64,000 nt of DNA from assembly GCF_016862435.1 (NCBI RefSeq), contig NZ_BOMY01000051.1, forward strand, positions 186,001-250,000. Direction: 5' to 3'. A program made the position numbers and the translations under genes. Below the pieces are notes generated by a model, which had not been told where the DNA came from, ran no database searches, and saw only the letters and a list, made by a program, of their open reading frames with translations. Positions 25,022 through 32,770 of the stretch are shown in pieces. Every line of letters begins with the position of its first letter. The first letter of the stretch is position 1. The DNA is from Paractinoplanes tereljensis. GTDB lineage: Bacteria > Actinomycetota > Actinomycetes > Mycobacteriales > Micromonosporaceae.

Positions 25022-25028
25022 CTCTTGG

Positions 25029-26495
25029 TTAGCAGGCTGCGCCGGTCAAGGCGCCCTTTTGGAGGGTTACGTTTTCGCCGGTCAGGCGGATTCGCAGGCC
25101 GTCGGGGAGGACCTCTACGCCGGCGTATGTCAGGCCGGGCGGGAGTTTCTGCAGGTCGTATGTGGTCTCCTGGGGTGCCACCTGGGCCAGGACGTTGGTG
25201 GCCGGGAAGCGCACGCCGAACATTTCGATCTGGTCCGGGGAGATGTCCAAGGTGCTGTCCTTGATTACCGGTTTGCCGTAAAGGACGACCGGGGTGTCCT
25301 TTCCGGAGCCGCCCGTCGCCGTTGCGGTCAGCAGGCCACCCTCCGCGCCGAACAGCGTCGGGTTTCCGGGGGGCTGCTTCAGGACCGTGAACGGCTGGGT
25401 CGTCACGCCGGAAATCACCACCTTGATGCCCTGGGGATCTACCGTCACCGAGCGGTAGGTAACGCCGGACGGCAAGGTTGGCAAGGTCTGCTTCAGGTCG
25501 TCCTGGTTGATCTGGCTCAGGACCAGTTTGCCCAGCGTGCTGTCGGGCTTGTGGTCGGCGCCGAGGATGTGGACCAACTTGGGCACCAGGGTCAGCGTGC
25601 CGGGGCCCAGCACGGGCTGGGTGTGGATGGTCAGGGGGACGCCGATCGCGGTGGTGTTGATGCCCAGCAGGCCGTTTGCCGCGGTGTAGGAGACGGTGCG
25701 GCCACCTACGTCCGTGGGCAGGGTGTTCAGGGCCGTCGTCGAGACGCCGCCGATCTGGATGTGCACGCCGTCGGTGCGTGGGGTGATCGACTGGTAGCGG
25801 ACGCCGTCCGGCAGGGGTGGTAGCTGCTGGCTGCGCACGCCGCCGGCCAGGTCGCCCACCTGGGACGCGGGCAGGGACTTGCCGAAGATCTCCAGGCGTT
25901 GCGGGACCGACTGCGCCGTCTCGCCGCGCAGGCGCATCTTCATGAACAGCTTTGCCTGCACGTTGTCGGCGGCTGCGGCCGGCATCGTCACATCGACCGA
26001 GAGGCCGCCGTCACCGGCCTTGTGGAAGGTGCGTTTCGGAGTGCCCGCCGGGGTTGGCAGGTAGCCGAAGTTTACCGTGATCGCGGCGTCCATGCTGCCC
26101 ACATGGGTGCCGCCGGAGGGTTGAGTTACGTCGCGCATGGTGGCGGTGAAGCGGGCGTGCGGGACGCCGCTCAGCGTGGCGTCGGGGACGATCAGCTTCA
26201 CCTCGGTCAGGCGCTTGTGCAGCGCCTGCGGGACCAGCGGGCCGCCGCCCACGGTCACCTCGGTGCCGGCCGCGGCCGCGCCGGAGCAGGAGACCTGGCT
26301 GCTGACCTGCTTGACGATCCGGTCGCGGATGATGTCGTCGAGGATCGGTACCGGGACGGCGTAGGCGAGCATGCCGGCCGCCAGCAGCAGTACGCCGCCG
26401 GTGGCGGCGGCCGCGACCCACTTGAAGCGCGGGCCGCGCGCGAGGTGCAGGGGCCGGTGGTTATCGGCCCGGCTTTCGGTCTCCACCACGGTCAT
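25029..26495 (-). CDS. DUF2993 (LmeA-like) membrane-anchored protein
   Basis: A 488-residue protein with one N-terminal transmembrane segment (WVAAAATGGVLLLAAGMLAY) and a large outer part. Starting with VPILDDIIRDRIVKQV, it matches the DUF2993 family, which includes the mycobacterial phospholipid-binding lipoprotein LmeA. Three repeated segments are clear: LPPLPDGVRYQSITP, LPTLPSGVTYRSVTV and LQKLPPGLTYAGVEV, each followed by a G-I/L-x-I/V beta strand, so the domain is duplicated. It probably binds lipid outside the membrane. It is divergent from the ECF sigma gene. Confidence 0.85.
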   Translation of the reverse strand: MTVVETESRADNHRPLHLARGPRFKWVAAAATGGVLLLAAGMLAYAVPVPILDDIIRDRIVKQVSSQVSCSGAAAAGTEVTVGGGPLVPQALHKRLTEVKLIVPDATLSGVPHARFTATMRDVTQPSGGTHVGSMDAAITVNFGYLPTPAGTPKRTFHKAGDGGLSVDVTMPAAAADNVQAKLFMKMRLRGETAQSVPQRLEIFGKSLPASQVGDLAGGVRSQQLPPLPDGVRYQSITPRTDGVHIQIGGVSTTALNTLPTDVGGRTVSYTAANGLLGINTTAIGVPLTIHTQPVLGPGTLTLVPKLVHILGADHKPDSTLGKLVLSQINQDDLKQTLPTLPSGVTYRSVTVDPQGIKVVISGVTTQPFTVLKQPPGNPTLFGAEGGLLTATATGGSGKDTPVVLYGKPVIKDSTLDISPDQIEMFGVRFPATNVLAQVAPQETTYDLQKLPPGLTYAGVEVLPDGLRIRLTGENVTLQKGALTGAAC

Positions 26496-26584
26496 GCTGT
26501 TGTTTACGTGCCGGTAACCTCTCCGGGTTCACTGACAAGAACCTTTTCGGCACGCGGCGCGACTGAACCGGCTGAGGAGGGCAG

Positions 26585-27094
26585 ATGACCGACGAGTTGT
26601 TGATCGTCCGCTGCCGGCTCGGGGAACGCGCGGCCTTCGCCGAGCTGGTCCGGGCCTGGCACGACCCGGTGTGGAACTACGTGCGCCGGATGCTGGGGCC
26701 GGACCGGGCCGAGGACGTCGTGCAGGAGGTGTGGCTGGCGGTGTTCCGCGGGCTGCCGAAACTGAACGATCCGGCCCGGTTCGCGCCGTGGCTGTTCACC
26801 ATCGCCCGCCGCCAGGTGACCGACCTGCTGCGCGCGTCCTACCGGCTCCCGGAACCCGAGGCGCCGGTCGAGGACACCGCCGACCTCATTGTGGACCGCG
26901 CGGTGCTCGGCGAGCTGCTGGCCGCCGTTCCGGTCCGCGAGCGCGAGGTGCTGATCCTGTTCTACCTGCAGGATCTGACCCTGCAGACGTGTGCCGAGAT
27001 CTGCGCGGTCCCGGTCGGCACGATCAAGTCCCGGCTGAACCGGGGACGCCGGTTGCTGCGCGAGGAAGTCGCCCGGAAGGGGTTCACCCGATGA
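26585..27094 (+). CDS. ECF-type RNA polymerase sigma factor
   Basis: A 169-residue group 4 sigma factor. Region 2 is seen in FAELVRAWHDPVWNYVRRML and DRAEDVVQEVWLAVFRGL; region 4 in LLAAVPVREREVLILFYLQD and TCAEICAVPVGTIKSRLNRG. The ribosome site GAGGAGGG precedes the ATG. The stop overlaps the start of a small membrane protein gene (ATGA), the usual place of an anti-sigma factor. It likely controls envelope or stress genes. Confidence 0.93.
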   Translation: MTDELLIVRCRLGERAAFAELVRAWHDPVWNYVRRMLGPDRAEDVVQEVWLAVFRGLPKLNDPARFAPWLFTIARRQVTDLLRASYRLPEPEAPVEDTADLIVDRAVLGELLAAVPVREREVLILFYLQDLTLQTCAEICAVPVGTIKSRLNRGRRLLREEVARKGFTR

Positions 27095-27528
27095 CGCCCG
27101 ACGAGATTCTGGCCCGGCTGGAGGCTCCGCTGTCGCTGCGCCGCCGGCTCGGCTACCTGGCGGTGCTGCTGGCCGGCCTCGGCGGCGCACTGCTGACCGG
27201 GACCCTCTGGGCGACCGAACCGGCCCTGCCGGGCCGCACGGCCGCCGCGTTCGGGCTGCTCACCACGGTGGGTCTGGGCTGGGCCGGTTACGGCGGGTGG
27301 GCACTTACCCGGCGCGCCCCGCTGTACGCCCGGGACCGGGTGATCGCCGCCTGGATCGCGCTGGCCGCCTGGCTGGCCGGCGGGGCGGGGGTGGCCGCAC
27401 TGGCCGCCACCCGCGGGTCGTTCCCGGCCGGGATGGCCGTCGTCGTAGCCGTGCTGGGTGCCGCCGCGGCCGTGAACCTGGTCGTGGCCCACCGCCGGCG
27501 GGCGGCACTCCGGCGACTGCGGGGGTAA
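27091..27528 (+). CDS. Four-helix membrane protein, possible anti-sigma partner
   Basis: A 145-residue protein with a short N-terminal cytoplasmic part (MTPDEILARLEAPLSLRRRL) and four hydrophobic segments: YLAVLLAGLGGALLTGTLW, AFGLLTTVGLGWAGYGGWAL, VIAAWIALAAWLAGGAGVAA and MAVVVAVLGAAAAVNLVVA. Its ATG overlaps the sigma-factor stop, so the two are coupled. No zinc-binding HxxxCxxC anti-sigma motif is visible, so the anti-sigma role is inferred only from position. Confidence 0.75.
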   Translation: MTPDEILARLEAPLSLRRRLGYLAVLLAGLGGALLTGTLWATEPALPGRTAAAFGLLTTVGLGWAGYGGWALTRRAPLYARDRVIAAWIALAAWLAGGAGVAALAATRGSFPAGMAVVVAVLGAAAAVNLVVAHRRRAALRRLRG

Positions 27529-27573
27529 GAAATTACCGACAATTCACCCTTACGGGGGTCTCCGGTCGCCGGC

Positions 27574-27597
27574 CCCGGGACCGGAACCGGTCCCGGG
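27574..27597. terminator. Strong hairpin between convergent genes
   Basis: CCCGGGACCGG (27574-27584) pairs perfectly with CCGGTCCCGGG (27587-27597) across two bases, 46 bases after the membrane-protein stop and 18 bases beyond the stop of the facing gene at 27615. A bidirectional terminator is likely. Confidence 0.65.
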
Positions 27598-27614
27598 CCG
27601 ACGAGTGGAGCGCA

Positions 27615-27893
27615 TCAGAACGGCGCTGGACCGCGACCGGCGAGCGACATCAGGACCTGCGTGGCCAGGAGTTTGCGGACGCCCGTGACGGCGACCTCGC
27701 CCACCTGGTCATAGGGCAGTTCCAGGGACAGCCCGTCGCCCGCGTCGCGGACCTCGGCGCTGACTTGATCCGGACGGAACGTACCGCCCCAGCCGTCGAT
27801 ACCGCCGCGCTGGTTGGTGCTGAGCGAGGCCATGCCGGATACGCGTGTGCCGTCGACGAGGGTCAGCCTCGCCGGACCGGAATAGGTCGTCAT
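27615..27893 (-). CDS. Small conserved-looking protein, function unknown
   Basis: A 92-residue soluble protein starting MTTYSGPARLTLVDGTRVSG. The pattern of short strands (ARLTLVDG, VSGMASLS, GGTFRPDQVSAEVRD) with a final helix suggests a small beta-barrel of the kind found in nucleotide- or ligand-responsive modules, but no motif is decisive. The ATG at 27893 is preferred to the TTG nine bases upstream. It lies 24 bases downstream of the LtrA gene on the same strand and may share its message. Confidence 0.55.
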   Translation of the reverse strand: MTTYSGPARLTLVDGTRVSGMASLSTNQRGGIDGWGGTFRPDQVSAEVRDAGDGLSLELPYDQVGEVAVTGVRKLLATQVLMSLAGRGPAPF

Positions 27894-27917
27894 AGTCGTC
27901 AACGGTATCCGGCTCGC

Positions 27918-29147
27918 TCAGGTGCGCGCGGTCCGGATCTCGCCTGCGTGATGCTGAGCCACCCCGGTGGCCACTCCGGCCACCAGGAGCACCGCCAGGA
28001 AGGCGAGCAGGACCGGCGGTCGAAGATCAGCCAACAAAAGTCCGAGAGCCAGGGGTACGCCGAGGCCGGGCCACAGCAACGCCGGGCGCACCTGCCGGGA
28101 CAGCCCGGCCTGGATCACCGTGGCACTGAACAGGTATCCGGCGACCCCGGCCGCGAGCACGCCTCGCGTTCCGGCCGACAGGTGATCCTCGGCGCCGTGC
28201 AGGATGGCGTGCTCCAGCCCCACCGCCACCGCGGCCAGGCTGATCGCGACCGGCAGGTGCGCGTACACGTAGAAGTCGTGCACGCCCTGCCTGGTCCGGT
28301 CGTGGCCCTCCTCCAGCAGCCGGCGTTTCGCCGCGCCGCCGGACAGGTCGAAGTACGACCACCAGAGCGCCGCGGTGGCCACGAACGCGAACACCGCGGT
28401 GACGACGACCCCGCCCTTCCAGGCACCGTCGTGCACACCGGTAACGGCGGCCGCCACCGACTCCCCCAGCACCAGGATCACGAACAGGCCGAAGCGTTCC
28501 GGCAGATGTTCCATGTGCAGCGGCAGGGCGTCCTCGAGCCGGGCCGACAGGGTCGGTCCCAGCAGGTCCACCGCGACCCCCACGCCCCACAGCACGTACT
28601 TGGCCGGGCCCGGCACGGCCAGCGAGACCAGCCAGAAGGCGGCTCCGGCGGTGTGCCCGATCAGGTAGGGCCGCATGGTCGGCCGGGCGTCCGGCACGTG
28701 CCACCAGGCCCGCAGGTAGCCGGCGACCAGCACGAACCGCAGCAGCACGTACGACAGGGTGAACCAGGCCCCGCCGAGCTCGTCGATCGACGCCGCCATC
28801 CCGATCACGGCGGCCATGCCCACCAGCATGAGCAGCCGGAACACCGCGTCGTCGGTGTCGAACCGGTTCGCGTACAGGGCGCTGCTGGCCCAGGCCCACC
28901 ACCCCACCGCGACCACCGCCGCGAAGGTCAGCCCGCCCACCCAGGTCTCGTCCTTGGCCAGCAGGTCGGCGCACCGGGCGACGAACAGCACGAAGGCCAG
29001 GTCGAAGAAGAGCTCCAGCCGGGTGGCTGACCGATTCGTATCCTGGTTGAGGTCCGGCGGCCGGACGATCTCCCGCTCTTCCGCGTCTTCCCGATCAAGT
29101 TCGGCGATCTCGTCCGGCGTGGCACCCATGACTGCGACAGTGCCCAC
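27918..29147 (-). CDS. Low temperature requirement protein A (LtrA) family membrane protein
   Basis: A 409-residue integral membrane protein. The motif RLELFFDLAFVLFVARCADLL near the N-terminus and HLPERFGLFVILVLGESVAA in the middle are the family signatures. About ten transmembrane helices are visible. LtrA was named from a Listeria mutant unable to grow in the cold; the molecular activity of the family is not established. The GTG at 29147 has a GCGGGG site upstream; an ATG at 29129 is the alternative. Confidence 0.9.
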   Translation of the reverse strand: MGTVAVMGATPDEIAELDREDAEEREIVRPPDLNQDTNRSATRLELFFDLAFVLFVARCADLLAKDETWVGGLTFAAVVAVGWWAWASSALYANRFDTDDAVFRLLMLVGMAAVIGMAASIDELGGAWFTLSYVLLRFVLVAGYLRAWWHVPDARPTMRPYLIGHTAGAAFWLVSLAVPGPAKYVLWGVGVAVDLLGPTLSARLEDALPLHMEHLPERFGLFVILVLGESVAAAVTGVHDGAWKGGVVVTAVFAFVATAALWWSYFDLSGGAAKRRLLEEGHDRTRQGVHDFYVYAHLPVAISLAAVAVGLEHAILHGAEDHLSAGTRGVLAAGVAGYLFSATVIQAGLSRQVRPALLWPGLGVPLALGLLLADLRPPVLLAFLAVLLVAGVATGVAQHHAGEIRTART

Positions 29148-29164
29148 CGCGGCCCCGCTTGATG

Positions 29165-29749
29165 TCAGCGGGCGACGGTGACCTTCACCCCGCCGGAGAG
29201 CAGCGAGTCGTGCAGCTCCAGGCTGGTCAGCCTGGTCGCCTTCGGGACGTCGAAGACGAGCTTGCCCTCGACCCGGTCGCCGGGGCTGAGCTTCTTCAGA
29301 AACGTCTGGGTGTCGTGGTTGGCATAGACGCCGGCGATCTCGTCGTTGCCGTACTCGGTGCCGGCCGCGTCGAACGCCTTCTGCCAGCGGCCGAGGAAGT
29401 ACTGCGACTCGTCGGCGATGTTGCGCACCGACAGGCTGACCACGCAGTACTTGCCCTTCGCGGTCTTCTCCAGGTGTTCCAGCCCGACCTTGGTGCGGGA
29501 GCAGTCCACCCGGGAGACCACGAACTCGAACTTGCCGTCCCGCACCGGGTCGCCGACCCCGGGCGGCGGAGGTGTGGTCGGGGCCTTTTTCGTGGCCTTT
29601 GTCGTGGCCGCCGGCCCGGCGACGGCGGCCGGTTCCTTGCTTCCGTAACGCTGGGCGGCCAGGCCGGCCAGGAACAGCACGGCCACCGCGCCGACCGCGA
29701 ACAGGACAGCGAGCAGCGGGTTGAGCGGAGCCCTACGGTCGTGCGCCAT
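29165..29749 (-). CDS. DUF4352-like exported protein with N-terminal anchor
   Basis: A 194-residue protein. A single hydrophobic helix (LLAVLFAVGAVAVLFLAGLA) is followed by a Thr/Pro-rich linker (TTKATKKAPTTPPPPG) and an immunoglobulin-like domain. In that domain VGDPVRDGKFEFVVSRVDCS, CVVSLSVRNIADESQYFLG and LSPGDRVEGKLVFDVP are typical of DUF4352 proteins found on actinobacterial surfaces. Two cysteines in the domain (near CSRT and YCVVS) could form a disulfide. It is 17 bases upstream of the LtrA gene on the same strand. Confidence 0.8.
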   Translation of the reverse strand: MAHDRRAPLNPLLAVLFAVGAVAVLFLAGLAAQRYGSKEPAAVAGPAATTKATKKAPTTPPPPGVGDPVRDGKFEFVVSRVDCSRTKVGLEHLEKTAKGKYCVVSLSVRNIADESQYFLGRWQKAFDAAGTEYGNDEIAGVYANHDTQTFLKKLSPGDRVEGKLVFDVPKATRLTSLELHDSLLSGGVKVTVAR

Positions 29750-29858
29750 GTCTTAACTGTCGAACAGCGAGCCGGGCGAAGCCACCGATTTCGCCTGATC
29801 AGCGTGACCCTCCACCTGATCGGACAAGCGACGCGCACGGCTCGCTAGGCTCGTCGGT

Positions 29859-30647
29859 ATGACGACCCTTGCCAGCCGCACCACCTCGGTTCTGCGCAGT
29901 GAGCACGACACTCTCGCGAGCCTGGTTCCGACACTCACCGACGAGCAGCTCACCGGCCCGTCCGGCGCGTCCGACTGGACCGTCGCCGACGTGCTGTCGC
30001 ACCTGGGCAGCGGCGCCGAGATCTCGCTCGCCGGTTTCCGCGCGGCCCTCGGCGAGGCCGAGGTGCCGGGCGACGGCTTCAACCAGAGCGTGTGGGACCG
30101 CTGGAACGCGCTCAGCCCGCAGGACCAGGCCGCCGGCTGGGTGCGGTCCGACGAGGCGCTGGTCGCGGCGTTCGAGGCGGTGCCCGAGTCGCGGCACGAC
30201 GAGCTGCCGGTCAAGCTCGGCTTCCTGCCCGAGCCGCTGCCGTTCGCCTCGTTCCTGGCGATGCGGCTCAGCGAGGTCGTCCAGCACGGCTGGGACGTGC
30301 GGGCCGGCATCGACCCGGCCGCCGCGCTCACCGAGCCGGCCGCGCAGCTGCTCGCCGAGCACCTCAGCGGCGGGATCGGCTTCATGCTCGGCTTCATCGG
30401 CAAGCCCGCGGAGGCGCGCGAGCACGCGGTGGTCGAGATCGCCAAGACGCCGTACCGCATCGTGCTCGACGACGCGGCCCGGCTCACCACCGAGACCCTC
30501 CCGGCCACCGCGACGTTCAGCGGCCCGCTGGAGTCGGCGGCCCGGCTCGTCTACGGCCGGCTCGGCGAGCGGTTCACCCCGGCCGGCGTCGAGGTGTCCG
30601 GCAACATCACGCTCGCCGAGCTACGCGCGGCGTTCCCTGGCTTCTGA
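29859..30647 (+). CDS. Maleylpyruvate isomerase family, mycothiol-dependent enzyme
   Basis: A 262-residue member of the DinB-like MDMPI family. The N-terminal four-helix part has DEQLTGPSGASDWTVADVLS followed by the conserved HLG, and a later histidine in EVVQHGWDVR completes the usual metal-binding set. The C-terminal part is the smaller MDMPI_C domain. Family members use mycothiol, the actinobacterial thiol, for isomerisation or transfer reactions; the substrate cannot be deduced. The 3' end overlaps the convergent exonuclease gene by 27 bases. Confidence 0.82.
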   Translation: MTTLASRTTSVLRSEHDTLASLVPTLTDEQLTGPSGASDWTVADVLSHLGSGAEISLAGFRAALGEAEVPGDGFNQSVWDRWNALSPQDQAAGWVRSDEALVAAFEAVPESRHDELPVKLGFLPEPLPFASFLAMRLSEVVQHGWDVRAGIDPAAALTEPAAQLLAEHLSGGIGFMLGFIGKPAEAREHAVVEIAKTPYRIVLDDAARLTTETLPATATFSGPLESAARLVYGRLGERFTPAGVEVSGNITLAELRAAFPGF

Positions 30648-31199
30648 GAAACGCTCGGCGAGCATGGCGCAGAACAGCGCGCCCTGCTCGATCGCGTCGT
30701 CCAGCGCGACGTGGGTGTGCGGGGCATCGTCGAACCACGACCGCGGCATGGAGCGCTTCGCGGTCGCCCGGTAGTCGGTGCCCAGCAACGCCATCGCGTA
30801 GGTCTTGATGTCCAGCGCCGAGTGCGAGAACGGGCTGGACCCGGCAAACCGGATCAGATACCAGTACACGAACATGAAGTCGTACGCCGCCGGGTAGCCG
30901 ACGAACACCGGCTTGCCCGGCAGCCCTTCAAGCCACTCGCGGTAGCGGATCATCGCGGCGGCCGGCTCCTCCTGGTCCGCCCGGCAGGCCGCCCAGGCCT
31001 CCGGCTGGGTCGCCCACCAGGCCATGGTGTCCGGGTTACCCTCGGCGCCGGGCAGCGTGACCAGGTTGGCGCTGAACGTGCCGACCAGCTCCTTGCCCGC
31101 GGTGAACGCCGCCGAGGCAAAGCTCAGCATCGAGTGCGGCCCGGGAATCGGCCCATCGGCCTCAACGTCGGTGCTGACATAGATCTCCGGTCGCGCCAC
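30621..31199 (-). CDS. 3'-5' exonuclease, DEDDh (RNase T/DnaQ-like)
   Basis: A 192-residue protein of the ribonuclease H-like exonuclease fold. Exo I is STDVEADG (Asp11, Glu13), Exo II falls in VFVGYPAAYDFMFVYWYL, and Exo III is THVALDDA with the catalytic histidine and aspartate. It should digest single-stranded DNA or RNA ends. There is no polymerase domain. It starts with GTG at 31199. The last 27 bases overlap the end of the convergent MDMPI gene. Confidence 0.8.
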   Translation of the reverse strand: MARPEIYVSTDVEADGPIPGPHSMLSFASAAFTAGKELVGTFSANLVTLPGAEGNPDTMAWWATQPEAWAACRADQEEPAAAMIRYREWLEGLPGKPVFVGYPAAYDFMFVYWYLIRFAGSSPFSHSALDIKTYAMALLGTDYRATAKRSMPRSWFDDAPHTHVALDDAIEQGALFCAMLAERFSEARERRA

Positions 31200-31260
31200 C
31201 CCCGAACCGTAGCCATCCGGGCGGTCCGCTCGCGCTTCATTTTCGGCCTACCCTCTTCGC

Positions 31261-32175
31261 ATGATTCGCAGTGGTCGATGGTTCGCGCTCGGTGTCGTGG
31301 CCGCCACCTACGCGGTGGCCGGGCTGGCCGCCTGGGCCGTCGCCGCTGCCACGCCCGGGCACCCGCTCGCCCGCACCCTCGGCGCCGATCTGGTCGCCAC
31401 CGTCGTGGTATTCGCGGCCAGCCTGGTCGTCGGCAACGCCAGCCTCTACGACCCGTACTGGAGTGTTGCGCCGCCGGTGGTCGTGTCGGCCTGGGTGCTG
31501 TGGCGGGACGACCTCAACGGGCGGCAAGTTGTCGTGGTCGCGCTCGTGCTCATCTGGGCGGTGCGGCTGACCGGCAACTGGGTGCGGTCGTGGCGCGGGC
31601 TGGAGCACGAGGACTGGCGTTACGTGCAGATGCGCGAGCAACGACCGCCCTGGCTGCCGTGGTGGCTGGTCAACCTGGCCGGCATCCAGCTGATGCCGAC
31701 GCTCGTGGTCTTCGCCGGGCTGCTCGCGGTCTGGCCCGCGGTGACCGTCACCGACCGGCCGCTAGGCTGGCTGGACGCCCTGGCCGTGCTGGTGACCGGC
31801 GGTGCCGTACTGATCGAAGCGGTCGCGGACCGGCAGATGCACCGCTTCACCGCGGACCCGGCCAACCGCGGCCGGATAATCGACCGCGGGTTGTGGCGCT
31901 ACTCGCGTCACCCCAACTACCTCGGCGAGATCGGCTTCTGGTGGGGATTGTGGCTGTTCGGCCTGGCCGCCGCGCCGAGCTGGTGGTGGACCATGGCCGG
32001 GCCGATCGTGATGGTGCTGCTCTTCGCGCTGGTGAGCGTGCCGCTGATGGACCGCCGTTCCCTCGCCCGCCGTCCGGCCTACGCCGAGCACATGCTCCGC
32101 GTCCCGGCCCTGCTCCCCCGGCCCTGGCGTCAACGCGGCGTCAACAACGGCGACGCGAGCGTCCCAGAGCCGTGA
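31261..32175 (+). CDS. DUF1295 / steroid-5-alpha-reductase-like membrane protein
   Basis: A 304-residue integral membrane protein of the DUF1295 family. The C-terminal signature GLWRYSRHPNYLGEIGFWWG is the NADPH/substrate-binding hallmark shared with isoprenylcysteine methyltransferases and steroid 5-alpha reductases. At least seven hydrophobic segments are visible. It could reduce a lipid or sterol-like double bond; the substrate is unknown. It is followed after 43 bases by the universal stress protein gene. Confidence 0.87.
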   Translation: MIRSGRWFALGVVAATYAVAGLAAWAVAAATPGHPLARTLGADLVATVVVFAASLVVGNASLYDPYWSVAPPVVVSAWVLWRDDLNGRQVVVVALVLIWAVRLTGNWVRSWRGLEHEDWRYVQMREQRPPWLPWWLVNLAGIQLMPTLVVFAGLLAVWPAVTVTDRPLGWLDALAVLVTGGAVLIEAVADRQMHRFTADPANRGRIIDRGLWRYSRHPNYLGEIGFWWGLWLFGLAAAPSWWWTMAGPIVMVLLFALVSVPLMDRRSLARRPAYAEHMLRVPALLPRPWRQRGVNNGDASVPEP

Positions 32176-32218
32176 ACGACCCTGTCCGCCCCGCACCGCG
32201 CCGGGTGATCGTGGCCAG

Positions 32219-32764
32219 GTGACTGATGAGCAGGTGATCGTCGGCGTTTCGCCGTCCCTGGCGGGACTCGCGGCATTGCGGTGGGCGCTCGGTGAGGCGC
32301 GCCGCCGGCAGGTGCCTCTGTTGGCCGTACGGGCCTGGCAGCTCGATTTCGGACCCCGGGCCCGGCCCACCTGGGAGTTCGAACGGGCCACCGCCGAGGA
32401 CGCCCGGACCCTGGCTCACGGGGCGTTCCGGCTGGCCGGCGAGTCGGCCGACGACGTGGTGATCCGGGTGCCACGCGGGCTCGCCGCGACCGCGCTGCGC
32501 GACTACGCCCACCCGCACGACCTGCTGGTTCTGGGAGCCGGGCGGAGCCGCTGGCTCGGCGGGCCGGTGGTGCGCGCCGCCGTGCGCGGTGCGCCCTGCC
32601 CGGTGATCGTGGTGCCGCCGCCGGAGCTGACCCTCCACGGCCGCCGGGCCGGTCGCCGCCTGCACCGGGAGGTGAGCGACGCCCTCAGCCGGCTCCCCCG
32701 CCCCGGCGAGCCGGAAAAGCGGCCAGGCTGGGCCGAGAACGGCCCAGCCTGGCACGAGAAGTGA
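32219..32764 (+). CDS. Universal stress protein (UspA) family
   Basis: A 181-residue single-domain Usp. VIVGVSPSLAGLAALRWALG is the first strand and helix, and DLLVLGAGRSRWLGGPVVRA then VRGAPCPVIVVPP is the nucleotide-binding end, close to the G-2x-G-9x-G pattern but with altered spacing, so ATP binding is uncertain. The last ~40 residues are an extra tail. The sequence encoding the tail contains a perfect terminator hairpin (32723-32752). GTG start at 32219. Confidence 0.83.
   Translation: MTDEQVIVGVSPSLAGLAALRWALGEARRRQVPLLAVRAWQLDFGPRARPTWEFERATAEDARTLAHGAFRLAGESADDVVIRVPRGLAATALRDYAHPHDLLVLGAGRSRWLGGPVVRAAVRGAPCPVIVVPPPELTLHGRRAGRRLHREVSDALSRLPRPGEPEKRPGWAENGPAWHEK
32723..32752. terminator. 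Terminator hairpin inside the 3' coding end of the stress-protein gene
   Basis: CCAGGCTGGGCC (32723-32734) pairs perfectly with GGCCCAGCCTGG (32741-32752) around GAGAAC. It ends ten bases before the stress-protein stop and 18 bases beyond the facing subtilase stop, so it can serve both convergent genes. Confidence 0.65.
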
Positions 32765-32770
32765 CCGGGG

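Larger units (their letters stand above)
24270..25028. other. Gene-poor 759-base stretch with a minisatellite and several dyads
   Basis: I see no convincing gene here. Open frames are short and made of low-complexity G+C-rich sequence. The stretch holds a 17-bp tandem repeat (24437-24528), a 15-bp dyad (24711-24725), two copies of GCGCATTGCGGG (24601-24612 and 24827-24838), a hairpin at 24863-24883 and a terminator-like hairpin at 25002-25021. A patch around 24640-24800 is clearly less G+C-rich than its surroundings. Confidence 0.6.
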
